This document shows, one piece after another, positions 17,316-25,170 of a stretch of 64,000 nucleotides of DNA. Origin of the DNA: G965202915 sp965202915 (GTDB taxonomy: Bacteria; Pseudomonadota; Gammaproteobacteria; Eutrophobiales; Eutrophobiaceae); assembly GCA_965202915.1 (NCBI GenBank), contig OZ241847.1, positions 186,001 to 250,000 on the forward strand, written 5' to 3'. The notes under the pieces are model-generated. The model saw nothing but the letters and a program-made list of their open reading frames with translations, was not told where the DNA came from and made no database searches. The translations under genes and the position numbers were made by a program. The stretch's first letter is position 1. Each line of letters starts with the position of its first letter.

Positions 17316-18608
17316 ATGGCCGGTTTCAACCTGGGTAACAAGGTAAATCAATTAAGGCCGGCACCGGAGATCATTCCGCGGGGCGAGCACGCTATTTGCC
17401 GGTCGGCGATGAGCAAGAATGCGTTAAAGGTGTTATACCGGCTTAAAAATGCCGGTTACCAGGCCTATATGGTGGGCGGTGGCGTCAGGGATTTATTGCT
17501 GGGCAGGGAACCCAAGGATTTTGACGTGGTAACCGACGCCTTGCCTCAACAGATCAGGGAATTATTCAGGAATTGTTATTTGATCGGCCGGCGATTCCGT
17601 TTGGCGCATATTCGATTCGGGCGGGAAATCATCGAGGTCTCCACGTTCAGAGCGGCGCATTATGAGTCGGATGACCGAGGCGGCCATTCGCGGGAGGGCA
17701 GGATCATTCGTGATAATGTTTACGGCCGCATCGAAGACGACGTCTGGCGGCGGGATTTCACCGTGAATGCACTGTTTTACAATATCAAGGATGATTCGGT
17801 GGTGGATTACGTCAATGGCGTTGCCGATCTGGAAAAGGGCCAATTGAGACTGATCGGCGACGCCGAGAAGCGTTATATTGAGGACCCGGTCAGATTGTTA
17901 AGGGCGGTGCGCTTTGCGGTAAAGCTGGGGTTTAATATCCACGCCCACAGCGAAGAGCCGATCTATAAACTCGGATATCTGTTGGAGGATATTCCCGCTG
18001 CAAGATTATTTGAGGAAGTACTCAAGTTGTTCACCGGCGGCGTTTCACTGCAAACTTTCGAGGCCTTGAGGCATTATGGTTTATTCGGTTATCTGTTTCC
18101 ATTGACCGAGGCCGTTCTGGCCCGCGAGGAACGCGGTTTCCCGCACACTTTTCTTTGTCACGCCTTTACCAATACCGATCAAAGATACTCCAATGAGCAA
18201 CCCTTTACGCCCGGATTTTTAATTGCGGTATTACTATGGGAGCCGATGCTGGAGGTTAAAGAGCAGCATTTGATGAATGGCATGAATGACGCGGACGCGA
18301 CCCAATTGGCCATCGACACGGTCATTTCCAAACAAATTTCCATGACCGCAATGCCGAGACGGGTGACCTGCATTGCTCGTGAAATATGGTTTATGCAGCA
18401 TCGGCTGATGCATTGTTCCCCAAAACGCAGTAAACGGGTGCTGAGCCATCCCCGATTTCGGGCCGCCTATGATTTCCTGTTATTGCGCCATCAATCCGGG
18501 GAAGAATTGGGGGCACAGGTCGATTGGTGGACTGAGCGGCGTGACGCCGCGCCGCCTGTGCCGGCAAAATCCCGCCGGGCAAACAAGCCGGAGAAGCCAT
18601 ACCTATAG
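17316..18608 (+). CDS. pcnB: poly(A) polymerase I
   Basis: Adds poly(A) tails to RNA 3' ends and promotes their decay. The class II nucleotidyltransferase core has MVGGGVRDLLLGREPKDFDVVTDA with the DFD catalytic aspartates, IGRRFRLAHIRFG, RRDFTVNALFYN and ERYIEDPVRLLRAVRFAVKLGF-like segments. These longer adaptor features and PcnB-type RRxxR-rich C terminus (MPRRVTCIAREIW) favour PcnB over a CCA-adding enzyme; encoded CCA on all tRNAs here agrees. The ATG at 17316 has GGGGGA upstream and gives 430 residues; a TTG at 17259 would extend it by 19. It begins the pcnB-folK series. Confidence 0.92.
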   Translation: MAGFNLGNKVNQLRPAPEIIPRGEHAICRSAMSKNALKVLYRLKNAGYQAYMVGGGVRDLLLGREPKDFDVVTDALPQQIRELFRNCYLIGRRFRLAHIRFGREIIEVSTFRAAHYESDDRGGHSREGRIIRDNVYGRIEDDVWRRDFTVNALFYNIKDDSVVDYVNGVADLEKGQLRLIGDAEKRYIEDPVRLLRAVRFAVKLGFNIHAHSEEPIYKLGYLLEDIPAARLFEEVLKLFTGGVSLQTFEALRHYGLFGYLFPLTEAVLAREERGFPHTFLCHAFTNTDQRYSNEQPFTPGFLIAVLLWEPMLEVKEQHLMNGMNDADATQLAIDTVISKQISMTAMPRRVTCIAREIWFMQHRLMHCSPKRSKRVLSHPRFRAAYDFLLLRHQSGEELGAQVDWWTERRDAAPPVPAKSRRANKPEKPYL

Positions 18609-18642
18609 GACTGAACAGTCAAACTGGTGCGTAGCCTCAACC

Positions 18643-19122
18643 ATGATCAGGGCATATATAGGACTTGGCAGCAATCAACAATGTCCGGGCCGGCAGCTCA
18701 GGCGGGCACTGAAAACGATTGCATCCACCCCCGGCGTTGTATTGTGCCGGTCATCATCATTTTATAAAAGCAAACCGGCGGGCCCTCAAAACCAGCCGGA
18801 TTTTGTCAATGCGGTAATTGAAATTAAAACCCGACTGGAGGCCAGGCCATTGCTGGATAAATTACAGGCGATTGAAAAACAACAGGGGCGAGTTCGCGTC
18901 AGGCGCCGGGGGGCGCGCACTCTGGACCTGGATATTCTGTTATACGGCCGGCGGCAAATAAATAACCGGCGGCTTATCGTCCCGCATGCGGCCATATCGG
19001 ATCGCAATTTTGTGTTGTTGCCGCTGGCCGAGATAACCCCGGATCTGGATATACCCGGGCTCGGTTCCGTCGCGGCGTTGTTACAGTGCCATGGCACGGC
19101 TGATATTGAGAGGATCGGATGA
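18643..19122 (+). CDS. folK: 2-amino-4-hydroxy-6-hydroxymethyldihydropteridine pyrophosphokinase
   Basis: Transfers pyrophosphate from ATP to the pterin precursor of folate. From the ATG at 18643 the product is 159 residues, the normal HPPK length, starting MIRAYIGLGSN. Conserved elements are SSSFYKSKPAGPQNQPDFVNAV, the RxRxxxRGARTLDLDILLYG substrate/Mg site and the LIVPHAAISDRNFVLLPLAEI segment. The same frame is open further upstream, inside pcnB, but that part has no family similarity. The stop overlaps the kinase start by 4 bases, giving translational coupling. Confidence 0.95.
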   Translation: MIRAYIGLGSNQQCPGRQLRRALKTIASTPGVVLCRSSSFYKSKPAGPQNQPDFVNAVIEIKTRLEARPLLDKLQAIEKQQGRVRVRRRGARTLDLDILLYGRRQINNRRLIVPHAAISDRNFVLLPLAEITPDLDIPGLGSVAALLQCHGTADIERIG

Positions 19123-19760
19123 ACAGATATCCCGATTATATCGTGGTTGAAGGCCCGATAGGCGTGGGTAAAACCACCCTCGCAAAACGTCTGGCCGGGA
19201 CCTTTAACACCGATCTGATGCTTGAGCTGACGGATGACAATCCCTTTTTGTCGCGGTTTTACGCCGACCGGCGTACTTTCGCGCTGCCCACACAGTTGTG
19301 TTTTTTACTTCAGCGCGCCAGGCAAATACAAAACCTGCGGCAAACGGATATGTTCAGGCCGGTACAGGTCTCCGATTTTTTACTGGAAAAGGATAAGTTG
19401 TTTGCCAATATTGTGCTGGATGATGATGAGTTATCACTGTATCAGCAGGTCTATGAAAAGCTGGCTTTGGATGCCCCCCGGCCGGATCTGGTGATTTATT
19501 TGCAGGCGCCGCCGGAGGTGTTATTGCGGCGCGTGAGCGAACGCGGTCACGACTATGAAAAACAGATCGACCGGGCCTATATGCAGCGGGTGAACAACGC
19601 CTATATTGAATTTTTTCATTATTATAATGATGCGCCATTGCTGATCGTGAATACCGATGATTTTGACCTGGTCGGCGGCGACCGGGAATATCAGCTTTTG
19701 CTGGAACAGATCCGCGGCCCTGCGCACGGCAGGCATTATTTTAATCCCGGGTCGATATGA
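19119..19760 (+). CDS. deoxynucleoside kinase (deoxyadenosine/deoxyguanosine kinase family)
   Basis: A 213-residue P-loop kinase of the dNK family, with the Walker A GPIGVGKTTL at 12-21, the FLLQRARQIQ segment, the SDFLLEKDKLFA region (D/E-R-S-like base-site motif) and the lid RVSERGHDYEKQID. Family members phosphorylate deoxynucleosides for salvage. Its place between folK and panB, with 4-base overlaps on both sides, recurs in gammaproteobacteria as I recall; why it travels with folate and pantothenate genes is not clear. Exact nucleoside preference cannot be read from the sequence. Confidence 0.88.
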   Translation: MNRYPDYIVVEGPIGVGKTTLAKRLAGTFNTDLMLELTDDNPFLSRFYADRRTFALPTQLCFLLQRARQIQNLRQTDMFRPVQVSDFLLEKDKLFANIVLDDDELSLYQQVYEKLALDAPRPDLVIYLQAPPEVLLRRVSERGHDYEKQIDRAYMQRVNNAYIEFFHYYNDAPLLIVNTDDFDLVGGDREYQLLLEQIRGPAHGRHYFNPGSI

Positions 19761-20554
19761 ACGACGGGATCACGATAACCGCGTTGCGTGCGATGAAGCG
19801 GGCCGGTGAAAAGATAGCCTGCCTGACCGCCTATGACGCCTGTTTTGCCCGCTTGCTTGATGACGCCGGTATTGAATTAATACTGGTCGGTGATTCATTG
19901 GGTATGGTTTTGCAGGGCGAAGACTCGACCCTGAAGGTGAAGATGGCCGACATGATTTATCATACTCGGCTCACCGCCGCCGGCCGGCGGCGCGCATTAT
20001 TGGTTGCCGATATGCCCTTCATGAGCTATGCGACGCCGGCTCAGGCCCTTGGCAACGCCGCCCGTCTGGTGGGTGAGGGCGGTGCCGAGGTGGTCAAAAT
20101 CGAAGGCGGGCGGGAGGCGGTTGACGTGGTCTCACTCTTGAACGCCAAAGGCATGGCCGTATGCGGCCACCTGGGATTAACGCCGCAATCGGTGCATAAA
20201 CTCGGCGGTTACCGGGTCCAGGGCAAACAACCCGCCGATGCCGAACAAATCAAACAGGATGCCCTTGCCCTGCAGGATGCCGGGGCGGTATTGCTTGTGC
20301 TTGAGTGCGTGCCCGCGTCCCTGGCCGCGAAAATCAGTGATATGCTGGCGATACCGGTTATCGGCATAGGCGCCGGCCGCGGTTGTGATGGCCAGGTGTT
20401 GGTTTTGCACGACCTGCTTGGCGTCAACCCGCAACCGAATAAATTTTCCAAAGTATTCCTCAGCGGCTCGGCATCGATTGCCACCGCGGTACAAAATTAC
20501 GTTGCGGCCGTTAAATCGGGGGCGTTTCCGGCCCTGGAACACCAATTCGACTAA
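19757..20554 (+). CDS. panB: 3-methyl-2-oxobutanoate hydroxymethyltransferase
   Basis: Transfers a hydroxymethyl group from 5,10-methylene-THF to ketoisovalerate, giving ketopantoate for pantothenate and CoA. The 265-residue TIM barrel shows LTAYDACFARLLDDAGIELILVGDSLGMV, AVCGHLGLTPQSVHKLGGYRVQG and the VIGIGAGRGCDGQVLVLHDLLG end, all PanB signatures. Its stop TAA is directly followed by the panC ATG. Confidence 0.96.
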   Translation: MNDGITITALRAMKRAGEKIACLTAYDACFARLLDDAGIELILVGDSLGMVLQGEDSTLKVKMADMIYHTRLTAAGRRRALLVADMPFMSYATPAQALGNAARLVGEGGAEVVKIEGGREAVDVVSLLNAKGMAVCGHLGLTPQSVHKLGGYRVQGKQPADAEQIKQDALALQDAGAVLLVLECVPASLAAKISDMLAIPVIGIGAGRGCDGQVLVLHDLLGVNPQPNKFSKVFLSGSASIATAVQNYVAAVKSGAFPALEHQFD

Positions 20555-21388
20555 ATGCGTCAGATCGGCACCATCCCGGCACTGAGACAATATATCCACA
20601 ACCGCACTCGGCGTCCGATTGTGGTGGTGCCCACCATGGGTAATTTGCATGCGGGGCATCTGGCCCTGGTTGAGAGGGCAAAAGGCATGCAACCGGGCTG
20701 TGTGATCGCCACCATCTTTGTCAATCCGCTGCAATTCAGCCCGGGTGAAGATTATAATAGTTACCCCAGGAGCCTGGGTGCGGACGTTCACCAATTGGAC
20801 GCCGCCGGCGTTGACGCAGTATTTACCCCCAGGATCAATGAACTCTATCCCGCCGGCGTCAAGCACGGTACCAGAGTGACGGTGCCGGAACTGGAAAATC
20901 TTTATTGCGGCAAATTTCGTCCCGGACATTTTGCCGGCGTCGCCACCGTGGTGGCTAAATTATTCAATATCATATCGCCCGATCACGCCGTGTTTGGCGA
21001 AAAGGATTATCAGCAACTCATCATTATCCGGCGGCTGGTCGACGATCTGCACTTGCCGGTCAAGATCATAGGCGTACCCACGGTGCGCGAATCGGACGGT
21101 CTGGCAATGAGTTCACGCAATCACTATCTGCGTGAAGATGAGCGCTTGAAGGCGCCGTTACTGTATCAAACCCTGGCGCAGATGGCGGCCGGGATTGCCG
21201 GCGGAGATACCGACTATCAACCATTGCAGCGGGCCGCGGTCGAAGAATTATCCGAACATGGTTTTAAGACCGACTATATCGAAGTCTGCGACGCGCATAC
21301 TCTGGGCCGGCCCAATGGCGGTGATCGGGTGATATTGGCCGCGGCCTGGTTGGGTCGGGCGCGACTGATTGATAATATTGCGGTGTAG
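20555..21388 (+). CDS. panC: pantothenate synthetase
   Basis: ATP-dependent ligase joining pantoate and beta-alanine. The 277-residue protein has the class I synthetase-like PTMGNLHAGHLALVERAK (HxGH), FVNPLQFSPGEDYNSYPRSL, the GVATVVAKLFNIISPDHAVFGEKDYQQL segment and the SSRNHYL KMSKS-equivalent loop. It begins immediately at the panB stop and leads into panD. Confidence 0.97.
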   Translation: MRQIGTIPALRQYIHNRTRRPIVVVPTMGNLHAGHLALVERAKGMQPGCVIATIFVNPLQFSPGEDYNSYPRSLGADVHQLDAAGVDAVFTPRINELYPAGVKHGTRVTVPELENLYCGKFRPGHFAGVATVVAKLFNIISPDHAVFGEKDYQQLIIIRRLVDDLHLPVKIIGVPTVRESDGLAMSSRNHYLREDERLKAPLLYQTLAQMAAGIAGGDTDYQPLQRAAVEELSEHGFKTDYIEVCDAHTLGRPNGGDRVILAAAWLGRARLIDNIAV

Positions 21389-21433
21389 CATTGGGCTTGA
21401 ATGAAACCGGTTTATCGGACATACTCTTCACCT

Positions 21434-21817
21434 ATGAACCATATAACCGTACTTAAAGCCAAACTGCATCAAGCCTGTGTGACCCATGCGGAACCGGATT
21501 ATGACGGTTCCTGCGCGATAGATAAGCATTTGCTGGACAAAGCCGGCATCCATGAATATGAGCAAATACAAATCTATAATATCAGCAACGGCGAACGACT
21601 GACCACCTATGCCATTTGTGCCGAACCGCATTCCCATATTATTTCCGTTAATGGCGCCGCCGCCCATAAGGCCGCTCCCGGTGATCGCGTCATTATCTGC
21701 GCCTATGTATCCCTGGCCGAGGATCGATTAAAGCAATATAAACCCACCCTGGTATATCTGGACCAGCACAACGGCATTACCGGGATTAAAGACCGCATCC
21801 CGGTGCAGGCCGCCTGA
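21434..21817 (+). CDS. panD: aspartate 1-decarboxylase (pyruvoyl enzyme precursor)
   Basis: Makes beta-alanine from aspartate for PanC. The precursor self-cleaves between Gly and Ser of the YDGSCAID motif to form the pyruvoyl group. KLHQACVTHAEPDYDGSCAID, the NGERLTTYAI segment and NGAAAHKAAPGDRVIICAY are family-typical. I use the ATG at 21434 (127 residues); the frame is open 11 codons further up, which would be longer than the family. Third gene of panBCD, so the pantothenate branch is complete here apart from panE. Confidence 0.94.
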   Translation: MNHITVLKAKLHQACVTHAEPDYDGSCAIDKHLLDKAGIHEYEQIQIYNISNGERLTTYAICAEPHSHIISVNGAAAHKAAPGDRVIICAYVSLAEDRLKQYKPTLVYLDQHNGITGIKDRIPVQAA

Positions 21818-21929
21818 TGCCGTCGACGTTGCCGCGATAAACATTGTTGCAGCCCGGGATTGGTTATTATCCGCGCACCGCTCCCACCGGCGCGGCCCTG
21901 GGGCGTCCGCAACCAAAACAGACAAGCAG

Positions 21930-22661
21930 ATGCAATACCGCGCCGCGTTGATCATCATTGGCAATGAAATTCTTTCCGGCAGAACCCAGGACCGGAATCT
22001 CGCCTTTATCGGCCAACAATTGGACCCACTTGGGATAAGCCTGGATGAATGCCGCGTCATACCCGATCTGGAAAAGGTGATTATCGACGCGATCAATGAT
22101 TATAAAAACAGATTTCACTACGTGTTCACCACCGGCGGCATAGGTCCGACCCACGATGATATTACCAGCGCCTCGGTCGCCCGATGTTTTGATCGACCGC
22201 TTGTGCGCAATCCTCAGGCGGTTGCCAAACTGAGCCGGTTTCATAATGGCGGTGAATTAAACGAAGCCCGCCTGAAAATGGCGGATATTCCCGATGGTGC
22301 CGCGCTGATCGATAATCCCGTCAGCGGCGCTCCCGGATTTCAGATCGACAACGTCTATGTATTGCCGGGTGTTCCGGTCATTATGCAGGCGATGTTTGTC
22401 GGAATAACCGAAGGTCTCGCCGGCGGTGCCGCGATAATCACGGCCAATATCTTTACCGATCTGCGCGAAGGCAGTCTTGCCAAACCATTGGAGCTGATAC
22501 AGAGGCGATATAACGACGTCAGCATAGGCAGTTATCCATCCTTCAAGAATCGCAACCCGGGCGTCAATCTGGTATTACGCACCACCGACGCGGACAAGTT
22601 GGAACGGGCAAAACAGGACGTCGAGAAAATGATCATCGACCTTGGAGGCACACTGACTTGA
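21930..22661 (+). CDS. CinA/MoaB-like molybdopterin-binding-fold protein
   Basis: A 243-residue protein of the competence/damage-inducible CinA N-terminal (COG1058) type. GNEILSGRTQDRNLAFIGQQLDPLGI near the start and TTGGIGPTHDDIT near residue 66 are the fold signatures. The nicotinamide-nucleotide deamidase domain of full CinA is absent. CinA N-domains can hydrolyse ADP-ribose or modified nucleotides; the role here is not certain. It follows panD by 112 bases in the same direction. Confidence 0.85.
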   Translation: MQYRAALIIIGNEILSGRTQDRNLAFIGQQLDPLGISLDECRVIPDLEKVIIDAINDYKNRFHYVFTTGGIGPTHDDITSASVARCFDRPLVRNPQAVAKLSRFHNGGELNEARLKMADIPDGAALIDNPVSGAPGFQIDNVYVLPGVPVIMQAMFVGITEGLAGGAAIITANIFTDLREGSLAKPLELIQRRYNDVSIGSYPSFKNRNPGVNLVLRTTDADKLERAKQDVEKMIIDLGGTLT

Positions 22662-22769
22662 ACAGGCCGGTAACAAGCGTTACTATTGCACTGTTTCCGG
22701 GGGCAATACCCTGGGTGAAATACATGACCGCCCCGTCATCAAAATGATCATGATCCCGTTGAGCTGAAA

Positions 22770-23285
22770 ATGTCCACGATAACACAAAGATTAACGTTGC
22801 TGGCCGAACATGATGGTTCCAAAGAAAGGTTATTGGAATTAATGCAATCCTGTGGCTTTTTTTCAGACCTTGATTTGGATGAAATAGAAATGCTGGGATA
22901 CTGGGTCAAGGCATTTTCAGCGCCCGCCCGCACAACCATCCTGCACGAAGGGGACGCCGAGCTTTTACTGTGCATTGTTGTAGAAGGGGCGATCAATATC
23001 TTTAAAAAGGTGCATACCGAAGAAGAACACGTAAAAGTTGCCGAGATCCTGGCAGGGGCAAGTTTTGGTGAAATGGGAGTCATTGACCGCCTGCCATTAT
23101 CCGCCACCGCCATTGTCGCCGAGGACGCGGTAATATTGACTATTAACGCCGAGAATTTTCAGAATCTCATCACCAAGAACAGCAATCTTGGGGTGAAAAT
23201 CCTGCTCAAACTTGCCAGAATTCTCGTTGGCCGGCTGCGGAGCACCACCAGCCTCTGGGCTGATTTATTTTCGAGTCGCAAATAA
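22770..23285 (+). CDS. stand-alone cyclic-nucleotide-binding-domain protein
   Basis: A 171-residue protein made of a single cNMP-binding fold (about 25-145) without a DNA-binding or enzymatic partner domain. FFSDLDLDEIEMLG, LCIVVEGAINIFKK and ASFGEMGVIDRLPLSATAIVAED follow the fold. In the phosphate-binding cassette the usual Arg is replaced (LPLSATA), so cyclic nucleotide binding is doubtful. The kinase at 1654-2946 has a related domain with the arginine kept. It may act as a protein-protein regulator. No partner is evident; it follows the CinA-like gene. Confidence 0.85.
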   Translation: MSTITQRLTLLAEHDGSKERLLELMQSCGFFSDLDLDEIEMLGYWVKAFSAPARTTILHEGDAELLLCIVVEGAINIFKKVHTEEEHVKVAEILAGASFGEMGVIDRLPLSATAIVAEDAVILTINAENFQNLITKNSNLGVKILLKLARILVGRLRSTTSLWADLFSSRK

Positions 23286-23684
23286 CGCGTTCAATCACCG
23301 GTTTGCCTGTAAGGGACGAACGAATTGGCTCAACCGGTTTCATCTCTCCGAACATTGACGCACCATCCGGCAGCTTCGGGTTGGTTTCATCATCGGCGGC
23401 CATAAGCCTGTTATGTTTGTGCCGTCGCGCAGTGCCGTTTAATTTGGAATTTTGCCGGCTTCGGTTTTGAGTCAGGCAGTGAAAGTATTTTTCAGACCGG
23501 GTGTATCCTCTGCGGACTGATTTGTTCCACGACAAAACCGGCGCGGTGGCGCGGCTACACTCTTTGATTGACTTTAGTTTATGATCGGTATTTACTGATA
23601 TATCTATTTCTGGTATTTATTTCCGGTATTTATTTCCGGCACTCATGATCATCTGATGATGATCCGGGCATAGGCAAGCATGGT
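23286..23684. other. leader of the HNH gene with promoter and repeats
   Basis: No gene is supported in these 399 bases. TTGACT (23568-23573) and TTTACT (23591-23596), 17 bases apart, may be a promoter. Just downstream is a perfect 13-base tandem repeat, GGTATTTATTTCC (23612-23624 and 23625-23637), then an inverted repeat GATCATC/GATGATC (23647-23653 and 23658-23664) 20 bases before the HNH start codon. These look like operator sites for control of the downstream nuclease. Confidence 0.4.
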
Positions 23685-24281
23685 ATGACTGCATTGATAT
23701 TACGATTGGATATTTCCGGCGCACCGCTAAGGTGGATACCCTGGCAACATGCGATCTGTTTATACAGCCGGGACCGGGTGGCATGGACCGCAGGCGACAG
23801 CGTGTTCACTTTTCGCGGCGGCATATCGCGCCTCACCGGCAGGAAATCCCGGGTCGAGGTGAATTCCATCATCGCGGTGAAATGCTCCCGGATCGGCGGC
23901 TATCGACGGGTTATTCCGCCGTTGACCAACCGGGAATTATTTTTGCGCGACGCCAATCTGTGCCTGTACTGCGGCGGCCAGTATCATAAGAGTGAACTGA
24001 CCCGCGATCATGTGATCCCGTTGTCCAGGGGCGGCAAGGATAGATGGTTGAACGTGGTGGCCGCGTGCAAACGCTGCAATACCCGCAAGGGCAATAGAAC
24101 CCCGGAAATAGCCGGCATGCCGTTATTGGCGGTGCCGTACGTGCCTAATTGGGCTGAATATCTGGCGTTGTCGAATCGCAGGATTCTGGCCGACCAGATG
24201 GAATTTTTGAAACAACAATTTTCCGACCGGCGGCGCTCTTTTGCGGCTGCCGGGTGCGGTTTAAACGGGGGTGTGATATGA
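23685..24281 (+). CDS. HNH endonuclease family protein
   Basis: A 198-residue protein with an N-terminal region of unknown fold and a central HNH nuclease motif (about 95-150): CLYCGG, then TRDHVIPLSRGGKDRWLNVVAACKRCN, then KGNRTPEIAG. The four cysteines bind a structural zinc and the DHVIP histidine is the general base. This layout is common in solitary bacterial HNH proteins that often lie next to outer-membrane or envelope genes, and their biological role is largely unknown. No cognate methyltransferase is adjacent; one lies 28 kb away. The stop overlaps the next start by 4 bases (ATGA). Confidence 0.88.
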   Translation: MTALILRLDISGAPLRWIPWQHAICLYSRDRVAWTAGDSVFTFRGGISRLTGRKSRVEVNSIIAVKCSRIGGYRRVIPPLTNRELFLRDANLCLYCGGQYHKSELTRDHVIPLSRGGKDRWLNVVAACKRCNTRKGNRTPEIAGMPLLAVPYVPNWAEYLALSNRRILADQMEFLKQQFSDRRRSFAAAGCGLNGGVI

Positions 24282-24646
24282 GGGTATTAGTGGCGGTATT
24301 TTTTACACTTTGCATTGCGTGCTTTGGCGTCGCGGCGACCGACGGCGCCGGCAATTACGCGGTTTGGGGCAAGGGCAAGCAGTCTTGTTTTTCTTATAGT
24401 CGGGCTCGGCAGGATGATGATATTCGGGATTATAAAAATTATACCATGGGTTATCTGACCGCCACCAACATAATGATGGAGCAGACTTACAGTATTTCTG
24501 GTAAAATGCATCTCGATGAAATTTTTCAATGGATGGACGAATATTGTCAGGATAACCCGATGTCTTCATATGAGGGGGCGTTGACCGAGTTTGCACTCAG
24601 TCATTTCGAGGCACGCTCCAAATCCAGTTCAAGCGCTTCATGGTAA
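24278..24646 (+). CDS. small secreted protein, unknown family
   Basis: A 122-residue precursor with an N-terminal signal peptide (MRVLVAVFFTLCIACFGVAA). The mature part has two cysteines, in QSCFSY and in WMDEYCQDNPM, likely forming one disulphide, and a Ser-rich tail. The spacing and the YCxxNP...ALTEFALSHF end recall HdeA-like or Rap1a-like periplasmic proteins, but I cannot assign it. The ATG at 24278 overlaps the HNH stop and has a GGGGGTG ribosome-binding site inside the HNH gene, so the two are translationally coupled. An upstream in-frame start would add 8 residues. Confidence 0.72.
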   Translation: MRVLVAVFFTLCIACFGVAATDGAGNYAVWGKGKQSCFSYSRARQDDDIRDYKNYTMGYLTATNIMMEQTYSISGKMHLDEIFQWMDEYCQDNPMSSYEGALTEFALSHFEARSKSSSSASW

Positions 24647-24704
24647 GATATTTTGGTCGGGTGGCGGGTTTTATACCGCATAATGACGCGAAAAATAATT
24701 TTCA

Positions 24705-24734
24705 TTGGCAGTGATATGTTGGTATTGTTAGAAT
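24705..24734 (+). promoter_or_regulatory. predicted promoter of the alanine-zipper lipoprotein
   Basis: TTGGCA (24705-24710) and TAGAAT (24729-24734) with an 18-base spacer, about 60 bases before the lipoprotein start. Confidence 0.45.
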
Positions 24735-24794
24735 GGTTGGGTTAAATTTTGTTATTGTTCATGGTTGTTGCAATTTTAATAGGAGAAATAAACT

Positions 24795-25085
24795 ATGCAA
24801 AAAGTTACTAAGGCATTGATTATTGCACTGGCGTTAGGGATGCTCGGCGGCTGTGCCGACGTGGCGCGTACGAATACTCAATTGGATGAGGCCAGGGCTG
24901 CGGCCGCGGCGGCAAAGGCGAAAGCTGATGATGCCTATAAGCTGGCTCAGTCGGCAAATGAAGTCGCTTCAGAGGCGGCTTACAATGCTACTCAGGCGCA
25001 AAAAACCGCGGATTCGGCACTCGATTGTTGTAATAAGAATTCAAGCAAGATCGAGCGCATGTTCAAGAAGGCAATGCGGAAATAA
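24795..25085 (+). CDS. Lpp/OprI-like alanine-zipper lipoprotein
   Basis: A 96-residue precursor with a lipoprotein signal peptide and lipobox LGGC (Cys20). The mature part is an Ala-rich heptad coiled coil (ARAAAAAAKAKADDAYKLAQSANEVASEAAYNA region), as in OprI and Lpp outer-membrane lipoproteins, and it ends with basic residues MFKKAMRK. Such proteins form trimeric rods linking outer membrane and murein. A good ribosome-binding site (AGGAGA) and a strong terminator bracket it, as expected for an abundant monocistronic product. Confidence 0.9.
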   Translation: MQKVTKALIIALALGMLGGCADVARTNTQLDEARAAAAAAKAKADDAYKLAQSANEVASEAAYNATQAQKTADSALDCCNKNSSKIERMFKKAMRK

Positions 25086-25106
25086 GGGTCGGAGACGGCT
25101 AGTGAC

Positions 25107-25135
25107 AAGCCCCGCCTGTGCGGGGCTTTTTTTTT
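25107..25135 (+). terminator. Rho-independent terminator of the lipoprotein gene
   Basis: An 8-9 bp G+C-rich stem, AGCCCCGC/GCGGGGCT with a CTGT loop, followed by nine T residues, 22 bases after the lipoprotein stop. Confidence 0.93.
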
Positions 25136-25170
25136 GCCGGATGGATGGGATGGACGATCCGATGGCCCGT

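Noticed and set aside
23206..23535. 109-codon minus-strand frame
   Set aside because: It overlaps the cNMP-fold gene on the opposite strand and has random-like composition.
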